64,000 bases of DNA from Arthrobacter gengyunqii (GCF_023022985.1 NZ_CP095461.1:62001-126000), one strand, 5' to 3'. Positions 9,042-19,352 are shown, counted from the first letter of the stretch. The notes: generated by a model from the sequence alone, not told the origin. Numbers and translations are program-made.

Positions 9042-10673
9042 CTAGGAAATAACGCCGTCCACAATGGCCTTGGCTTCGGCCTGCACCTGGTGCAGGTGTT
9101 CCTCGCCCTTGAACGACTCCGCATAGATCTTGTAGACATCCTCGGTGCCGGAAGGCCGGGCGGCGAACCAGGCATTTTCCGTGGTGACCTTCAGCCCGCC
9201 GACGGGAGCGCCGTTCCCGGGCGCTTCGGTCAGCCGGGCGGTGATCTCCTCGCCGGCCAGGGTGGTGGCGGTGACGTCCGACGGCGAGAGCTTGGCCAGC
9301 GCCGCCTTCTGCTCCCGGCTGGCGGGCGCATCCACGCGGGCGTATTCCGGATCGCCGAACTGCGCGGTGAGCTCCCGGTAGCGCTGGGACGGGGTCTTGC
9401 CCGTCACGGCGGTGATTTCGGAGGCCAGCAGGGCCAGCAGGATTCCGTCCTTGTCGGTGGTCCAGGCCTTGCCGTCCAGGCGCAGGAAGGACGCACCGGC
9501 CGATTCCTCGCCGCCGAAGGCCGCCTCACCGGACAGCAGCCCCGGAACAAACCACTTGAAGCCCACCGGGACCTCCATCAGGGTCCGGCCCAGATCGCCG
9601 GTCACCCGGTCGATCATGGAGGAAGACACCAGGGTCTTGCCCACCATGGCGTCCTTCGGCCAGCCCGAACGGTTCCGGTACAGGTAATCGATGGCGACGG
9701 CGAGGTAATGGTTGGGATTCATCAGCCCGGCGTCGGGCGTGACAATTCCGTGGCGGTCGGCGTCGGCGTCGTTGCCCGTGGCAATGTCGTACTCGTTGGC
9801 CCGGGCAATCAGCGAGGCCATGGCGAACGGGGAGGAGCAGTCCATGCGGATCTTCTCGTCCCAGTCCAGGGTCATGAAGGCCCACTGCGGATCCACGTTC
9901 GGGTTGACGACGGTCAGGTTCAGGTTGTGCCGTTCCGCGATGGCACCCCAGTAGTCCACGGACGCCCCGCCCAGCGGATCAGCGCCAATGTGCAGCCCGG
10001 ATTCGCGGATGGCGTCCAGGTTCAGGACCGAGGGCAGGTCCTCAACGTAGTTCTGCAGGAAGTCGTAGGTTCCCACGCCGTCGGCGAGCCGGGCCTCACC
10101 GAGCGGAATGCGCTTCACGCCGCGGAGCCCGTCCTCCAGCAGCTCATTGGCCCGGTTGGCAATCCAGTTGGTCGCCTCGGAGCCGGCCGGCCCGCCGGTG
10201 GGCGGGTTGTACTTGAAACCGCCGTCGGCCGGAGGGTTGTGTGAGGGGGTAATGATGATGCCGTCGGCCTGCTCGGTGCGGCCGGCGTTGTATTTCAGGA
10301 TGGCGTGGCTCAGCGCCGGGGTGGGGGTGAAGCCGTTGCGGGCATCAATGAGCACGTTCACGTTGTTCCCGGCGAGCACCTCCAGCGCGGTGTTCTGGGC
10401 GGGTTCGGACAGGGCGTGGGTGTCCTTTCCCATGAACAGCGGGCCGGTGATGCCCTGGCCGCTGCGGTACTCCACGATGGCCTGGGTGATGGCGGCAATG
10501 TGCGGCTCGTTGAAGGCGCCGTTCAGCGACGAACCGCGGTGCCCCGACGTCCCGAAGACCACCCGCTGCGAGGGATCGTTCATATCCGGAGAGAGGTCCT
10601 GGTAGGCATCCAGGAGGGCCGTCAGATCAACGAGGTCGGAGGATTGGGCAACTGTGCCGGCGCGGTTAGACAT
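9042..10673 (-). CDS. pgm: Phosphoglucomutase (alpha-D-glucose phosphate-specific)
   Basis: 543 residues, close in length and motifs to the E. coli Pgm type. GTSGHRGSS is near residue 33, phosphoserine S144 lies in TPSHNPP, metal-binding DADADRHG follows, and the C-terminal phosphate-binding ARPSGTED is present. It interconverts glucose-1-phosphate and glucose-6-phosphate for glycogen, trehalose and cell-wall sugars. Start choice is uncertain: ATG 10673 reads MSNRAGTV as in relatives, while ATG 10685 lies four codons upstream. AGGGGT sits unusually close to the chosen start. Confidence 0.93.
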   Translation of the reverse strand: MSNRAGTVAQSSDLVDLTALLDAYQDLSPDMNDPSQRVVFGTSGHRGSSLNGAFNEPHIAAITQAIVEYRSGQGITGPLFMGKDTHALSEPAQNTALEVLAGNNVNVLIDARNGFTPTPALSHAILKYNAGRTEQADGIIITPSHNPPADGGFKYNPPTGGPAGSEATNWIANRANELLEDGLRGVKRIPLGEARLADGVGTYDFLQNYVEDLPSVLNLDAIRESGLHIGADPLGGASVDYWGAIAERHNLNLTVVNPNVDPQWAFMTLDWDEKIRMDCSSPFAMASLIARANEYDIATGNDADADRHGIVTPDAGLMNPNHYLAVAIDYLYRNRSGWPKDAMVGKTLVSSSMIDRVTGDLGRTLMEVPVGFKWFVPGLLSGEAAFGGEESAGASFLRLDGKAWTTDKDGILLALLASEITAVTGKTPSQRYRELTAQFGDPEYARVDAPASREQKAALAKLSPSDVTATTLAGEEITARLTEAPGNGAPVGGLKVTTENAWFAARPSGTEDVYKIYAESFKGEEHLHQVQAEAKAIVDGVIS

Positions 10674-10726
10674 ACCCCTAAGCATGCCAAACAAATGCCT
10701 TACGCGGCAGACCGGCGTTAAACGCA

Positions 10727-10762
10727 GGACGACGACGGCGTAAGCCGCCGCCGTCGTCGTCC
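10727..10762 (-). terminator. Hairpin after the peptide transporter gene
   Basis: Arms GGACGACGACGGCG and CGCCGTCGTCGTCC make a perfect 14-bp stem with an 8-base loop. It lies 38 bases past the transporter stop, and TGCGTTT follows on the minus strand. Confidence 0.65.
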
Positions 10763-10800
10763 GCTTGCCGGTGCACGCACCGCGGGTTGGGAGGTAGTGC

Positions 10801-12273
10801 TTAGCGCACGCCACCCATCATTTTCTTGATGGCCGGGGTGCCGGCAGCCAGGGCCACGCCAATGACGATGGCCGTGATGCCGCTGAACAGGAAGTAGCTG
10901 ACCTCGGTTTCCGGGTCGTAGAACTGCGCCAGCCAGCCCGCAAGGGTGGTGCCGAGCGAGACCGACAGGAAGAACAGGGCCACCATCTGGGTCCGGAAGA
11001 TTTCCGGCGCGAGCTTGGTTGCCACGGACAGGCCGATCGGGGAGATGAACAGCTCGGCGAAGGTGAACAGCAGCAGGATGCCGACAATGGCCAGCAGCGG
11101 GGTGCTGTTGGCGCCGCCGCCGGAGAACGGAATGAACGCCAGGAACGCCAGGCCCATGACGGCCAGGCCGAGGGCGAACTTCAGGGGGGAGGACGGCTGC
11201 CGGTCGCCCAGCTTGGTCCAAACTGCCGCGAAAACGGCAGCGAAGATGATGATGAAGATGGGGTTGATGGACTGCACCCAGCTCGGCGGCATCTCCCAGC
11301 CGAAGATGCGGCGGTCAAGGGAGGTGTCAGCGTACAGGGCAACAACCGTGAACTGCTGCTGGAACAGGGCCCAGAAGGCGGCGCTGGCAATGAACAGCGG
11401 CATGAAGGAGTACACGCGGCGGCGTTCCAGGGGGCCAACCTTGGGGCTGCGCAGGATGATCACGAAGTAGGCGATGGAGGCAATGATGGCCACCGCGGCC
11501 ATCACCACTGCCAGGTTCTCCGCCTTCAGCAGGCCGAAGGCGACGGCCAGGGAAACGATCACCAGGGCGGCGGCGACAATGCCGCCCATGACGCCGTACT
11601 TGCTGCGCGGCAGCGGGTTGGTCACCTCGTGGGCGGCCTCGGGCAGGTACTTGCGGGTCATTCCGTACTGGATCAGGCCGATGGCCATGCCGATGGCGGC
11701 CAGGCCAAAGCCGTAATGGAAGCCGAGGCGGACCTGGAGAAGACCGGTGAGCAGTGGCCCCACCAGGGCGCCGAGGTTGATGCCCATGTAGAAAATCGAG
11801 AAACCGGCGTCGCGCCGTTCATCCTTCTGCGAGTACAGCGTTCCCACGAGGGAGGTGGCATTGGCCTTGACGCCGCCGGAGCCGAGGGCAATCAGGATCA
11901 GGCCGGCGGCCAGGCCCACTGCGCCCGGAAGGACAGCCAGGGAGATGTGGCCAAGAACCACGATCGCGGCGGAGTAGAAGAGCACGCGTTCGGATCCGAG
12001 GACCCGGTCCGCAAGCCACGCACCAACGATGGTGGACAGGTACACGCCACCGCCGTATGCGCCCACCAGCGACGTCGCAACGGCAATGTCGATGCCGAGG
12101 CCGCCGTCGGTGACCGAGTAGTACATGTAGTACAGCAGGATGCCCTGCATGCCGTAGAAGGAGAACCGTTCCCACAGCTCAACGCTGAAGAGGTTCGCCA
12201 ACATGCGGGGATGGCCAAAGAAGGACTTTCGGGCCGGCGTGGCGGCTGAGGTGCTGGGATTAGAACTCACCAT
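10801..12273 (-). CDS. POT-family proton-dependent di/tripeptide transporter
   Basis: 490 residues with 12-14 membrane segments. The N-terminal [19 protein letters not shown] contains the family ExxERF motif, and [13 protein letters not shown] is the second signature. It imports small peptides with protons. ATG 12273 (MVSSNP) is preferred because the membrane domain follows within ~25 residues; GTG 12270 is an alternative, and no strong Shine-Dalgarno is visible for either. A hairpin separates it from pgm downstream. Confidence 0.88.
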   Translation of the reverse strand: MVSSNPSTSAATPARKSFFGHPRMLANLFSVELWERFSFYGMQGILLYYMYYSVTDGGLGIDIAVATSLVGAYGGGVYLSTIVGAWLADRVLGSERVLFYSAAIVVLGHISLAVLPGAVGLAAGLILIALGSGGVKANATSLVGTLYSQKDERRDAGFSIFYMGINLGALVGPLLTGLLQVRLGFHYGFGLAAIGMAIGLIQYGMTRKYLPEAAHEVTNPLPRSKYGVMGGIVAAALVIVSLAVAFGLLKAENLAVVMAAVAIIASIAYFVIILRSPKVGPLERRRVYSFMPLFIASAAFWALFQQQFTVVALYADTSLDRRIFGWEMPPSWVQSINPIFIIIFAAVFAAVWTKLGDRQPSSPLKFALGLAVMGLAFLAFIPFSGGGANSTPLLAIVGILLLFTFAELFISPIGLSVATKLAPEIFRTQMVALFFLSVSLGTTLAGWLAQFYDPETEVSYFLFSGITAIVIGVALAAGTPAIKKMMGGVR

Positions 12274-12447
12274 TGCATGTTCGCACCGGAATATGTGTGC
12301 CTTGAAGGGGTAAAGGGTGAATTTTCCCGTATCTAGGGGCCAGTATGCTGACGAAACGTGACAAGTCTCACCAGGATTGCGCCTCTGACCTGCACTGTTA
12401 CGAGGCGGGTCGCGGAACATCCTCTATCGGTGCGCTAAAATTCTCCG

Positions 12448-13875
12448 TCACTTTTCCAGCTGGGCGGCGACGGACAGGAGCTCTGCCTCTCGGCCGGGGC
12501 GTCCGATCAGCTGGATTCCCATGGGCAGCCCGTCCTCGGTCCGGTGGGTGGGAAAGGTGATGGCCGGCAGCCCGCACACATTCACCATTGAGGTGAAGGG
12601 GGAGTATTGGCACTGCAGTTCATAGTCCCTGAGGCCCTGCGCATCGCCCTCAAGTGAACTGTCCCAATACCAGCCCACCGGGCGCGGAGTCTGGCCCAGC
12701 GCCGGGGTCAGAATCATGTCATAGGCGTTGTAGGCACGGATGGTGTCTTGCTCGAAGCGGTGCAGGACATCGATGGCCGAGACCAGATCCGCCGCGGACC
12801 GCTGCTGTGCGCGGCGGCGCACGGCGGCCGTGAGCGGCAGGAGCCGCTCCTCGCCGCCGGCCGGCAGCTCGAGCGCAGCCAGTCCGGCGGTCCACACGGC
12901 CTGGAAAGCGTCCGGATAGCGCTCGTCGTAGCTCAGTTGCGCCTCGACGACGTCGTGTCCGGTGCCGGCCAGCGCTTTGATGCCGGCCTCCAGTGCCTGC
13001 ACCGCCTCCGGGTCCAAGATGATCTCCAAGCGGGAAGAAAAGGGAGAGAGGGTGCTCACTCCGATCCGGAACCTGCCCTCCGCACGTTGGGTGGCCGTAA
13101 GGAAGCTTTCCCCGGCGGGTGCTGCGGAGGTTGCATGAAAGTTTGGCTCGGCAACCATGGCGTCCAGCAGCAGCGCGGCATCAGCGGCAGTGCGGGCCAG
13201 TGGTCCGGCCACCACAAACTGGCCCAAATCGGACTGCCCGGAACCGGACGGGACGCGGCCGCGGTTCGGTTTGAGGCCAACCAGTCCGGTGGCGGCTGCC
13301 GGAATGCGGACTGATCCGCCGCCGTCGGTCCCCGGCGCGAAGGGCAGCATGCCGGCGGCAACGGCCGCGGCGCTGCCTCCGCTGGAGCCGCCGGGACTCA
13401 GCGCGGGGGCGAGGGGGTTGCGGGCCGGGGGGCCGATCAGGTTCTCGCTGTAACTGCTCAGGCCGAATTCCGGGACCTGCGTCTTGCCGAGGCTGATGGC
13501 GCCGGCCCGGCGCAGCACAGCTGGGAGCGGACCGTCCGCTTCCGGAACATAGGCAGGCAGTGCCGCCGTTCCCAGCGTGGTGGGAACCCCGGCGACGTCG
13601 GCAAGGTCCTTGTGTGCAAGCGGCATCCCGTGGAGCAGTCCCAGCGGCCGGCCGCGGGCAAACCGTTCATCGGCGGCGGCGGCGTCCTTCAGTGCCGCTT
13701 CCGGAGTGGTCAGGAGAAAGGCGCCCAGAGCCGGGTTCAGCTCCTCGATCCGGGCCAGGAAATGCTCTGTCACCTCACGGGCGCTGATTTCACCGGCGGC
13801 AAGGGCATTGCGCAGCTTCAGCGCCGTAAAATCCCGGAGTTCTCCGGATGAAACGGAATGAGGTTGATCAGGCAT
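12448..13875 (-). CDS. Amidase (amidase-signature family)
   Basis: 475 residues. The amidase signature core is clear: the catalytic Lys in MPLAHKDLADV, then the Ser-rich PGGSSGGSAAAVAAG and GTDGGGSVRIPAA, giving the Lys-Ser-Ser triad. GatA belongs to the same superfamily, but no gatB or gatC lies nearby, so hydrolysis of a free amide is more likely; the substrate is unknown. ATG 13875 is fixed by GGAGGT just upstream. It is divergent from the rhodanese gene. Confidence 0.85.
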   Translation of the reverse strand: MPDQPHSVSSGELRDFTALKLRNALAAGEISAREVTEHFLARIEELNPALGAFLLTTPEAALKDAAAADERFARGRPLGLLHGMPLAHKDLADVAGVPTTLGTAALPAYVPEADGPLPAVLRRAGAISLGKTQVPEFGLSSYSENLIGPPARNPLAPALSPGGSSGGSAAAVAAGMLPFAPGTDGGGSVRIPAAATGLVGLKPNRGRVPSGSGQSDLGQFVVAGPLARTAADAALLLDAMVAEPNFHATSAAPAGESFLTATQRAEGRFRIGVSTLSPFSSRLEIILDPEAVQALEAGIKALAGTGHDVVEAQLSYDERYPDAFQAVWTAGLAALELPAGGEERLLPLTAAVRRRAQQRSAADLVSAIDVLHRFEQDTIRAYNAYDMILTPALGQTPRPVGWYWDSSLEGDAQGLRDYELQCQYSPFTSMVNVCGLPAITFPTHRTEDGLPMGIQLIGRPGREAELLSVAAQLEK

Positions 13876-13956
13876 GTGACCTCCGGGGACGGGAATATTA
13901 TTTTCCGGGCAAGGCTCCCACTATAGGCTGGGAGGAAGCAGACCCAGGGGGACCTC

Positions 13957-13983
13957 ATGGCGCATCGCCGAAGCTCCCCATGA
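13957..13983 (+). other. Possible 8-codon leader ORF before the rhodanese gene
   Basis: ATG GCG CAT ... CCA TGA encodes MAHRRSSP, preceded by AGGGGG at a good Shine-Dalgarno distance. It ends 22 bases before the rhodanese start, in a 5' leader that would begin near 13930 if TATAGG at 13923 is the -10. Translation and any regulatory role are unproven. Confidence 0.3.
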
Positions 13984-14005
13984 CGCAAGGACAGGAACCG
14001 GAAAA

Positions 14006-14323
14006 ATGGAAAACGTATCGGTTGACTCCATCAGCAAGGACGCCAAAATCCTGGACGTGCGTGAAGACTATGAATGGGAGGCCGGCCACATCGACGGCGC
14101 ACTCCACATTCCGCTGGATTCGCTGCCGGAGAGCCTCGACGATCTTGATCCGGATACGGATCTCGCCGTCATCTGCCGCAGCGGCGGACGCAGCGCACGG
14201 GCCACCGCATGGCTGGAGTCCCACGGCTATTCCGCAGTGAATGTCACCGGCGGAATGGGTGCCTGGTTGGAAGCCGGAAAGCCGATGGTCTCCGACAACG
14301 GGCAGGATCCCACGGTCGTATGA
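14006..14323 (+). CDS. Rhodanese-like sulfurtransferase
   Basis: A single rhodanese domain of 105 residues. The active-site loop CRSGGRSA carries the sulfur-accepting Cys, and DVRE and GHIDGALHIP are the other family motifs. It is probably a cytosolic persulfide carrier. ATG 14006 follows CAGGAA. It overlaps pheA by ATGA; the link to phenylalanine synthesis is positional only. Confidence 0.85.
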   Translation: MENVSVDSISKDAKILDVREDYEWEAGHIDGALHIPLDSLPESLDDLDPDTDLAVICRSGGRSARATAWLESHGYSAVNVTGGMGAWLEAGKPMVSDNGQDPTVV

Positions 14324-15279
14324 GCCTTTCGCCAGGCGCCGGTTCCGACGTGTCGGACCCGGTGACCTACACCTATCTGGGACCCGAAGGCACCTTCACC
14401 GAAGCAGCACTGCTGCAGGTTCCGGGGGCCGAGACGTCGGAACGCATTCCGGCAACCAGCGTCACCGCCGCCCTGGAAATGGTGCGCAGCGGGCGCGCCT
14501 CTGCCGCCGTAGTCCCCATCGAGAACTCGGTGGAGGGTGGTGTCAGCGCCACCCTGGATGCCATCTCCGCCGGCGAGCCGCTGCGCATCCTGCGTGAAAT
14601 CCTGGTTCCCATCACCTTTGTCCTGGCTGTCCGGCCGGGGCTGGGGTTGGCCGATATCAGCACTGTTTCCACCCATTCACACGCCTGGGCGCAGTGCCGG
14701 GACTGGGCCAATACCAATATTCCCCAGGCGGCATATTTGCCGGCTTCCTCCACTGCCGCCGCGGCGGTGGGCCTCCAGGACGCCGAGCCTGGCTTCGACG
14801 CGGCCATCTGCTCGCCGTTGGTGGCGCAGCGGCTGGGACTGTCGGTGCTGGCCGCCGGCATCGGCGATGTTGCGGAGGCCGTGACCCGCTTTGTCCTGTT
14901 GAGCCTGCCCACGTCCCTGCCCGCCCCCACGGGGGCCGACAAGACCACGCTGGTGGTGCCCCTTCCGGAGGACCATCCGGGCGCCCTTATGGAAATCCTG
15001 GACCAGTTCTCCGCCCGCGGAGTAAACCTGAGCCGGATTGAGTCCCGCCCCACAGGGCAGTTCCTGGGGGATTACTTCTTCAGCATCGATGCCGACGGCC
15101 ACATCCGGGACGCCAGGATGGCTGACGCCCTCAGGGGCCTGCACCGGATCAGCCCGAACCTGCGGTTTCTCGGATCCTATCCCCGGGCGGACCAGCGCGA
15201 GCCCGAGGTTCCCCGGCACTGCAGCGACGAAGCGTTCCGGTCCGCTGACCTCTGGCTTGAGGGCGTCCTGGGAAGCTAG
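14320..15279 (+). CDS. pheA: Prephenate dehydratase
   Basis: 319 residues, monofunctional type without chorismate mutase. It begins with TYTYLGPEGTFTEAAL and contains IENSVEGGVSATLD and the conserved TRF (VTRFVLLS). The C-terminal ACT domain (LVVPLPEDHPGALMEIL and ESRPTGQFLGDYFF) gives phenylalanine feedback control. It converts prephenate to phenylpyruvate in phenylalanine synthesis. The start overlaps the rhodanese stop; the open frame continues upstream, but only from this ATG does the sequence match the family. Confidence 0.93.
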   Translation: MSLSPGAGSDVSDPVTYTYLGPEGTFTEAALLQVPGAETSERIPATSVTAALEMVRSGRASAAVVPIENSVEGGVSATLDAISAGEPLRILREILVPITFVLAVRPGLGLADISTVSTHSHAWAQCRDWANTNIPQAAYLPASSTAAAAVGLQDAEPGFDAAICSPLVAQRLGLSVLAAGIGDVAEAVTRFVLLSLPTSLPAPTGADKTTLVVPLPEDHPGALMEILDQFSARGVNLSRIESRPTGQFLGDYFFSIDADGHIRDARMADALRGLHRISPNLRFLGSYPRADQREPEVPRHCSDEAFRSADLWLEGVLGS

Positions 15280-15339
15280 TCTCGCGGCAAGGGAAGTTCA
15301 ACTTCAGCAGCGGTATCCCGCCGAAAAGAAGAGAGCACG

Positions 15340-16311
15340 ATGCGCCTGCGGCGGACCAACTGTGAGCATCCGGGCTACTCGCGGCAGAAGCGGGGCCGCG
15401 GCTTCAGCTACCGCGATCCGCGCGGGGACATCATCACCGAGCGGGAAACCCTGGACCGGATCCGTGCGCTGGCAATTCCTCCGGCCTGGACCAACGTGTG
15501 GATCAGCCCGCATGCCAACGGCCATATTCAGGCCACCGGCACGGACGCTGCGGGCCGGCGGCAGTACATCTACCATCCGCACTGGCGCGAACTGAAAGAC
15601 CGGGAAAAGTTCGACCGGTCGCTGGAATTTGCCCAGTCGCTGCCCGCAGCCCGGCGGCTGATCACCAAGCATCTGCGCACCGATGGAACCGGCCCGCAGC
15701 GTGCCTTCGCGGCGGCACTGCGGATTGTCGACGCCGGCGCGCTGCGAATCGGAGGAGAGCGCTACGCCGAGGTTAACGGTTCCTACGGCACCACCACCCT
15801 GCGTGTTGAGCATGTCACTGTGCAGGGAAACGAGGTGCGGTTCGACTTCCCCGGCAAAAGCGGACAGGAATGGCACACCCTGATTGAGGATCCGGACCTG
15901 GTGGCGGCCCTGACGCCAATGCTTGCCCGCCCGGGCGCCGATACGGCGCTGGCTTATGAGGGGATTGACGGCCAGTGGCACAGCATCTCCGCCTCCGCCC
16001 TGAACGGCTTCCTTCGTGAAGTCACCGGGGGCGACTTCACGGCCAAGGACTTCCGCACCTGGCAGGCCACCGTGGTTGCTGCCATGCATCTGGCCCGGGC
16101 CTTTCCGCTGGCTTCCAGCAAGACCGACAAGCGCAAAACCATTGCCGCCACGGCTAGGAAAGTGGCTGATCACCTGGGAAACACGCCCTCCGTCGCCCGC
16201 AAGTCCTATATTGATCCCCGCGTGGTGGACCGTTTTTTCGACGGCGAAGTTATTGAGGTGACGGGGTTTTCCGCCTCGGAGACTGCCGTTCGGGTGATGC
16301 TCACGGACTAG
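15340..16311 (+). CDS. Type IB DNA topoisomerase (poxvirus-like)
   Basis: 323 residues. The N-domain contains IPPAWTNVWISP. Active-site elements in the catalytic domain are Arg in ALRIGGERY, Lys in FPGKSGQ, Arg in KDFRTWQA, Asn in LGNTPSVARKSY and the final Tyr nucleophile in KSYIDPRV. It relaxes supercoils by a 3'-phosphotyrosine nick. The family His is Asn here, which I recall as usual in the bacterial branch. AAGAGAG precedes the ATG. This is a non-essential accessory topoisomerase, sporadic in bacteria. Confidence 0.88.
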   Translation: MRLRRTNCEHPGYSRQKRGRGFSYRDPRGDIITERETLDRIRALAIPPAWTNVWISPHANGHIQATGTDAAGRRQYIYHPHWRELKDREKFDRSLEFAQSLPAARRLITKHLRTDGTGPQRAFAAALRIVDAGALRIGGERYAEVNGSYGTTTLRVEHVTVQGNEVRFDFPGKSGQEWHTLIEDPDLVAALTPMLARPGADTALAYEGIDGQWHSISASALNGFLREVTGGDFTAKDFRTWQATVVAAMHLARAFPLASSKTDKRKTIAATARKVADHLGNTPSVARKSYIDPRVVDRFFDGEVIEVTGFSASETAVRVMLTD

Positions 16312-16312
16312 G

Positions 16313-16346
16313 GCCTGCCGGTCCGTGTTTCATCAGCCGGTCAGGC
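16313..16346 (+). terminator. Hairpin after topoisomerase IB
   Basis: GCCTGCCGG pairs with CCGGTCAGGC (one bulged T) directly after the stop, followed by TGGACTTTTCC. Confidence 0.5.
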
Positions 16347-16464
16347 TGGACTTTTCCGGTTTCAGTGTTCATAAGTATGCTGATGTTGTGGGCGCGGCAA
16401 TTTCCGCACCTGCGCGCTGCAGGGCCTGCCACTGGTCCTGTTTCACTATCAGGAAGGTAAGCGA

Positions 16465-16734
16465 ATGTCTGAGTACCCCAATGAGGAAGAACAGCTGACC
16501 GACCCCAAGCCAAGCGGCCAGTCCACCGGTGACGACAACTACCGCGGGGACGCCGGCGATCAGGGCAATGACATTCGGTTCGCCGAGGAAGAAGCACTGA
16601 TCCGGGAGCAGGCCTCACCGGCGTCGCTGAACAAGGATGACGAGGGTGAATACACGGACCGCGACGATGCCGACGGTGCCGGGAACACCAAGGATGAAGG
16701 CGGCTACACGGACGCCGAAGGCACCCAGGACTAG
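16465..16734 (+). CDS. Small acidic, probably disordered protein
   Basis: 89 residues, rich in Asp, Glu, Gly and Asn with two near-repeated YTD segments (DDEGEYTDRDDADGAGN and KDEGGYTDAEGTQ). No membrane segment or known domain. A Shine-Dalgarno AGGAAGG precedes the ATG. Similar acidic small proteins occur in Arthrobacter relatives; function is unknown. Its TAG shares the CTAG tetranucleotide with the stop of the convergent lipid kinase gene. Confidence 0.65.
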   Translation: MSEYPNEEEQLTDPKPSGQSTGDDNYRGDAGDQGNDIRFAEEEALIREQASPASLNKDDEGEYTDRDDADGAGNTKDEGGYTDAEGTQD

Positions 16735-17849
16735 TTCCGACCGCCCGCCCGGGCCGAGGACCGTGCCACGGAGTACGGACTCGGAAGCCGGGGCTGCTGC
16801 TGGTCCGGTGACGGTGCCCGGACCAGCAGCGCCAGCGGATCCACCTCCACGCGGACACTGGTTGCTGCGCCGGTCAGATCACCGTCCAGCTGGGTTTCCG
16901 TGGGGTGTGCCACCCAAATCTCCACCGTCCGTGCCCGACGGTAGTCGATCATCGGAATGTTCCGCGGATGCTTGGTGACCACTTTGCCGGCCACCCACAG
17001 CCAGCCGGCCAGGCTGCGCGGGCTCATAATGACAACGTCCAGCAGCCCGTCATCCATTTTTGCTTCGGGAATGAAGTCGATTCCTGCGGGAAGCTTGCCC
17101 AGATTGGCGAACAGGATACTGCGGACCTTGCGCATCTGGGGCGGCTCCCCGTCCAGGGAAATGCTCATCTTGGTGCGGCGTCCGGGCAACAGCCTCACGC
17201 CCGCCTCGCTGTAGGCCAGCCAGCCCACCCGTTTCTTCAGGTCATCCCGGGTGGCCGCAATCACCTCGGCGTCCAGCCCGATTCCTCCCATGACGAGGAA
17301 CGTGCTGCTGCGGCGCTCACCGGTGACTGCGTCATCAAAGTCAATGGTGCCCATGTCAATGCGCCTCTGGTTGCCGTGCAGCGCCGTGCGGATCGACGCC
17401 GCCAGGTCCGCCACCGGAATCCCCAGGTTTCGTGCCAGCAGGTTGCCTGTTCCGAGCGGCAGCAGCCCCAATGCGGCAGGGGTGTTGGCCAGCGCCCGGG
17501 CCACCTCCCGGACTGTTCCGTCCCCTCCGCCGGCAAGGACGACGTCGGCCCCCAGTTCCACCGCGCGGCGCGCCTGCTCGTAACCGGGGGATTGCCTTGT
17601 GGTTTCCAGGATTAGCGGAGGATCCCAGCCGGCCAGTTCACAGGCCTCCGCCAGGAGCGCCCGTGCCGCTGGCGCCTGCAGCTTGACGGGGTTCAGCACC
17701 AGAGCAATCCGCTGGTGACCCGGCGCCAGGGTTTTGACCACAATCCGCTTCTTAGCCAGCCGCCGCCGACGCGCCGCCACCTTCCATGCCGCAAGGGCGA
17801 TCAGGGCAGCGGCCAGCAGTGCAAGAAGGACGATCAGCGGTGCGGACAT
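16731..17849 (-). CDS. Diacylglycerol/lipid kinase family protein
   Basis: 372 residues. An N-terminal membrane anchor (about 4-25) is followed by the DAGK catalytic fold: ALVLNPVK, the nucleotide-binding GGGDGTVREV, and LLPLGTGNLLARN. It probably phosphorylates diacylglycerol or another lipid; sphingosine-type or sugar kinases of the same superfamily are alternatives. TAGGCT at 17865-17860 would give a leader of only 3-4 bases before the ATG. It is divergent from serS. Confidence 0.8.
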   Translation of the reverse strand: MSAPLIVLLALLAAALIALAAWKVAARRRRLAKKRIVVKTLAPGHQRIALVLNPVKLQAPAARALLAEACELAGWDPPLILETTRQSPGYEQARRAVELGADVVLAGGGDGTVREVARALANTPAALGLLPLGTGNLLARNLGIPVADLAASIRTALHGNQRRIDMGTIDFDDAVTGERRSSTFLVMGGIGLDAEVIAATRDDLKKRVGWLAYSEAGVRLLPGRRTKMSISLDGEPPQMRKVRSILFANLGKLPAGIDFIPEAKMDDGLLDVVIMSPRSLAGWLWVAGKVVTKHPRNIPMIDYRRARTVEIWVAHPTETQLDGDLTGAATSVRVEVDPLALLVRAPSPDQQQPRLPSPYSVARSSARAGGRN

Positions 17850-17923
17850 AGTGATTCCCAGCCTAACCCGGTCCCGGTCAGACGCTCACCGGGGCCCATG
17901 CCTGTCCCCGTCAGGGTTTTGGG

Positions 17924-17929
17924 TACTCT
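17924..17929 (+). promoter_or_regulatory. -10 box for leaderless serS mRNA
   Basis: TACTCT, then TGAATC, then the GTG of serS. The spacing is 6 bases and no ribosome-binding site is present. Confidence 0.6.
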
Positions 17930-17935
17930 TGAATC

Positions 17936-19213
17936 GTGATCGATGTTAATGAGCTCCGCGAAAAACCCGAAAAATTCCGAGCCTCCCAGCGCGCCCGCCA
18001 GGCGGACGAGTCCCTGGTGGACGCGATCATTGCCGCCGATGCTGCGCGCCGCGATTCGCGCACCCGCTTTGAGGGCCTGCGCGCCGAACAGAATGCCTTC
18101 GGCAAGCGCGTCGCCAAGGCCAAGGGAGAGGAAAAGCAGGCTCTCCTGGCCGAGGTCAAAGAACTGGCCGGCGCCGTGAAGGCCGCCGGCGCTGAGGCAG
18201 ACGCCGCCCAGGCCGAATCTGACGCCCTGCTGCGGCGCATCCCCAACCTGATCCAGGACGGCGTACCCGCCGGCGGTGAGGATGACTTCGAGGTTCTCAA
18301 GACGGTCGGCACGCCCCGCGACTTCGAAGCCGAAGGCTTCACCCCCCGCGACCACCTGGAAATCGGTGAACTGCTGGGCGCCATCGACATGGAACGCGGC
18401 GCCAAGGTGTCCGGATCCCGGTTCTACTTCCTGCGCGGCGTTGGCGCCCGCCTGGAACTGGCCCTGCTGAACATGGCCATGGACCAGGCCGTCCAGGCCG
18501 GTTTCGTGCCCATGATCACCCCCACGCTGGTGCGCCCGGAGACCATGCAGGGCACCGGCTTCGACGTGGCGCACGACGCCGAGATCTACCGGCTCGCCGA
18601 AGATGACCTTTATCTGGTGGGCACCTCCGAGGTTCCGTTGGCCGGCTACCACGCCGACGAAATCCTTGACCTCAACGGCGGTCCCGTCCGGTATGCCGGC
18701 TGGTCCTCCTGCTACCGCCGCGAGGCCGGCTCGCACGGTAAGGACACCCGCGGCATCATCCGGGTCCACCAGTTCAACAAAGTGGAAATGTTCATCTACA
18801 CCAAGCCCGAAGACGCCGCCGCGGAACATCAGCGGCTGCTGGCCTGGGAAGAGGAAATGCTGGCCAAGGTGGAGCTGCCCTACCGGGTGATCGACACCGC
18901 CGCGGGGGACCTGGGCATGTCCGCGGCCCGGAAGTTCGACTGCGAAGCGTGGGTTCCCACCCAGAACGCCTACCGCGAGCTGACCTCCACCTCCAACTGC
19001 ACCACGTTCCAGGCCCGGCGCCTGAACATCCGCGAACGCCAGGACGGCGACGGCAAGGGCACCCGCGCCGTCGCCACGCTCAACGGCACCCTGGCCACCA
19101 CCCGGTGGATCGTGGCCATCCTCGAGCACCACCAGAACCCGGACGGCTCCGTGACGGTTCCGGCTGCCCTGCGTCCGTACCTCGGCGGACTTGAGGTCCT
19201 GCCGGTCCTGTAG
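17936..19213 (+). CDS. serS: Seryl-tRNA synthetase
   Basis: 425 residues. The N-terminal coiled-coil arm spans about 30-100. The class II core has the [10 protein letters not shown] motif, motif 2 ([28 protein letters not shown] region) and motif 3 ([14 protein letters not shown]). It charges tRNA-Ser and tRNA-Sec. GTG 17936 is supported by the leaderless promoter and the exact family start [13 protein letters not shown] strong hairpin follows. Confidence 0.96.
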   Translation: MIDVNELREKPEKFRASQRARQADESLVDAIIAADAARRDSRTRFEGLRAEQNAFGKRVAKAKGEEKQALLAEVKELAGAVKAAGAEADAAQAESDALLRRIPNLIQDGVPAGGEDDFEVLKTVGTPRDFEAEGFTPRDHLEIGELLGAIDMERGAKVSGSRFYFLRGVGARLELALLNMAMDQAVQAGFVPMITPTLVRPETMQGTGFDVAHDAEIYRLAEDDLYLVGTSEVPLAGYHADEILDLNGGPVRYAGWSSCYRREAGSHGKDTRGIIRVHQFNKVEMFIYTKPEDAAAEHQRLLAWEEEMLAKVELPYRVIDTAAGDLGMSAARKFDCEAWVPTQNAYRELTSTSNCTTFQARRLNIRERQDGDGKGTRAVATLNGTLATTRWIVAILEHHQNPDGSVTVPAALRPYLGGLEVLPVL

Positions 19214-19245
19214 GAAGGACCGCAGTTCCGATCCAGCGGTGCGGC

Positions 19246-19276
19246 GGTTCCTGTTCCTTTACCCGGAACAGGAACC
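19246..19276 (+). terminator. serS terminator
   Basis: GGTTCCTGTTCC and GGAACAGGAACC form a perfect 12-bp stem with a 7-base loop, followed by GTTTATC. Confidence 0.75.
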
Positions 19277-19352
19277 GTTTATCCCATCTCACCTGCACAC
19301 ATATGTGAGCCGCGTCCTTTCAGGATCTGCGGCCATCTGTTTAACTAAGGCG

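Noticed and set aside
9030..10244. A 404-codon open frame antisense to pgm
   Set aside because: Repetitive Gly/Val/Gln composition and full overlap with pgm, whose motifs are clear.
16388..16498. A GTG frame with several Cys codons after TATGCT, overlapping the start of the small acidic gene
   Set aside because: Tempting as a cysteine-responsive leader, but the Cys codons are scattered, the -10 is one of several options, and the downstream gene has its own good ribosome site and no sulfur role.
17834..19132. A 432-codon open frame antisense to serS
   Set aside because: Shadow of serS third-position GC bias; no recognisable domain or start signals.
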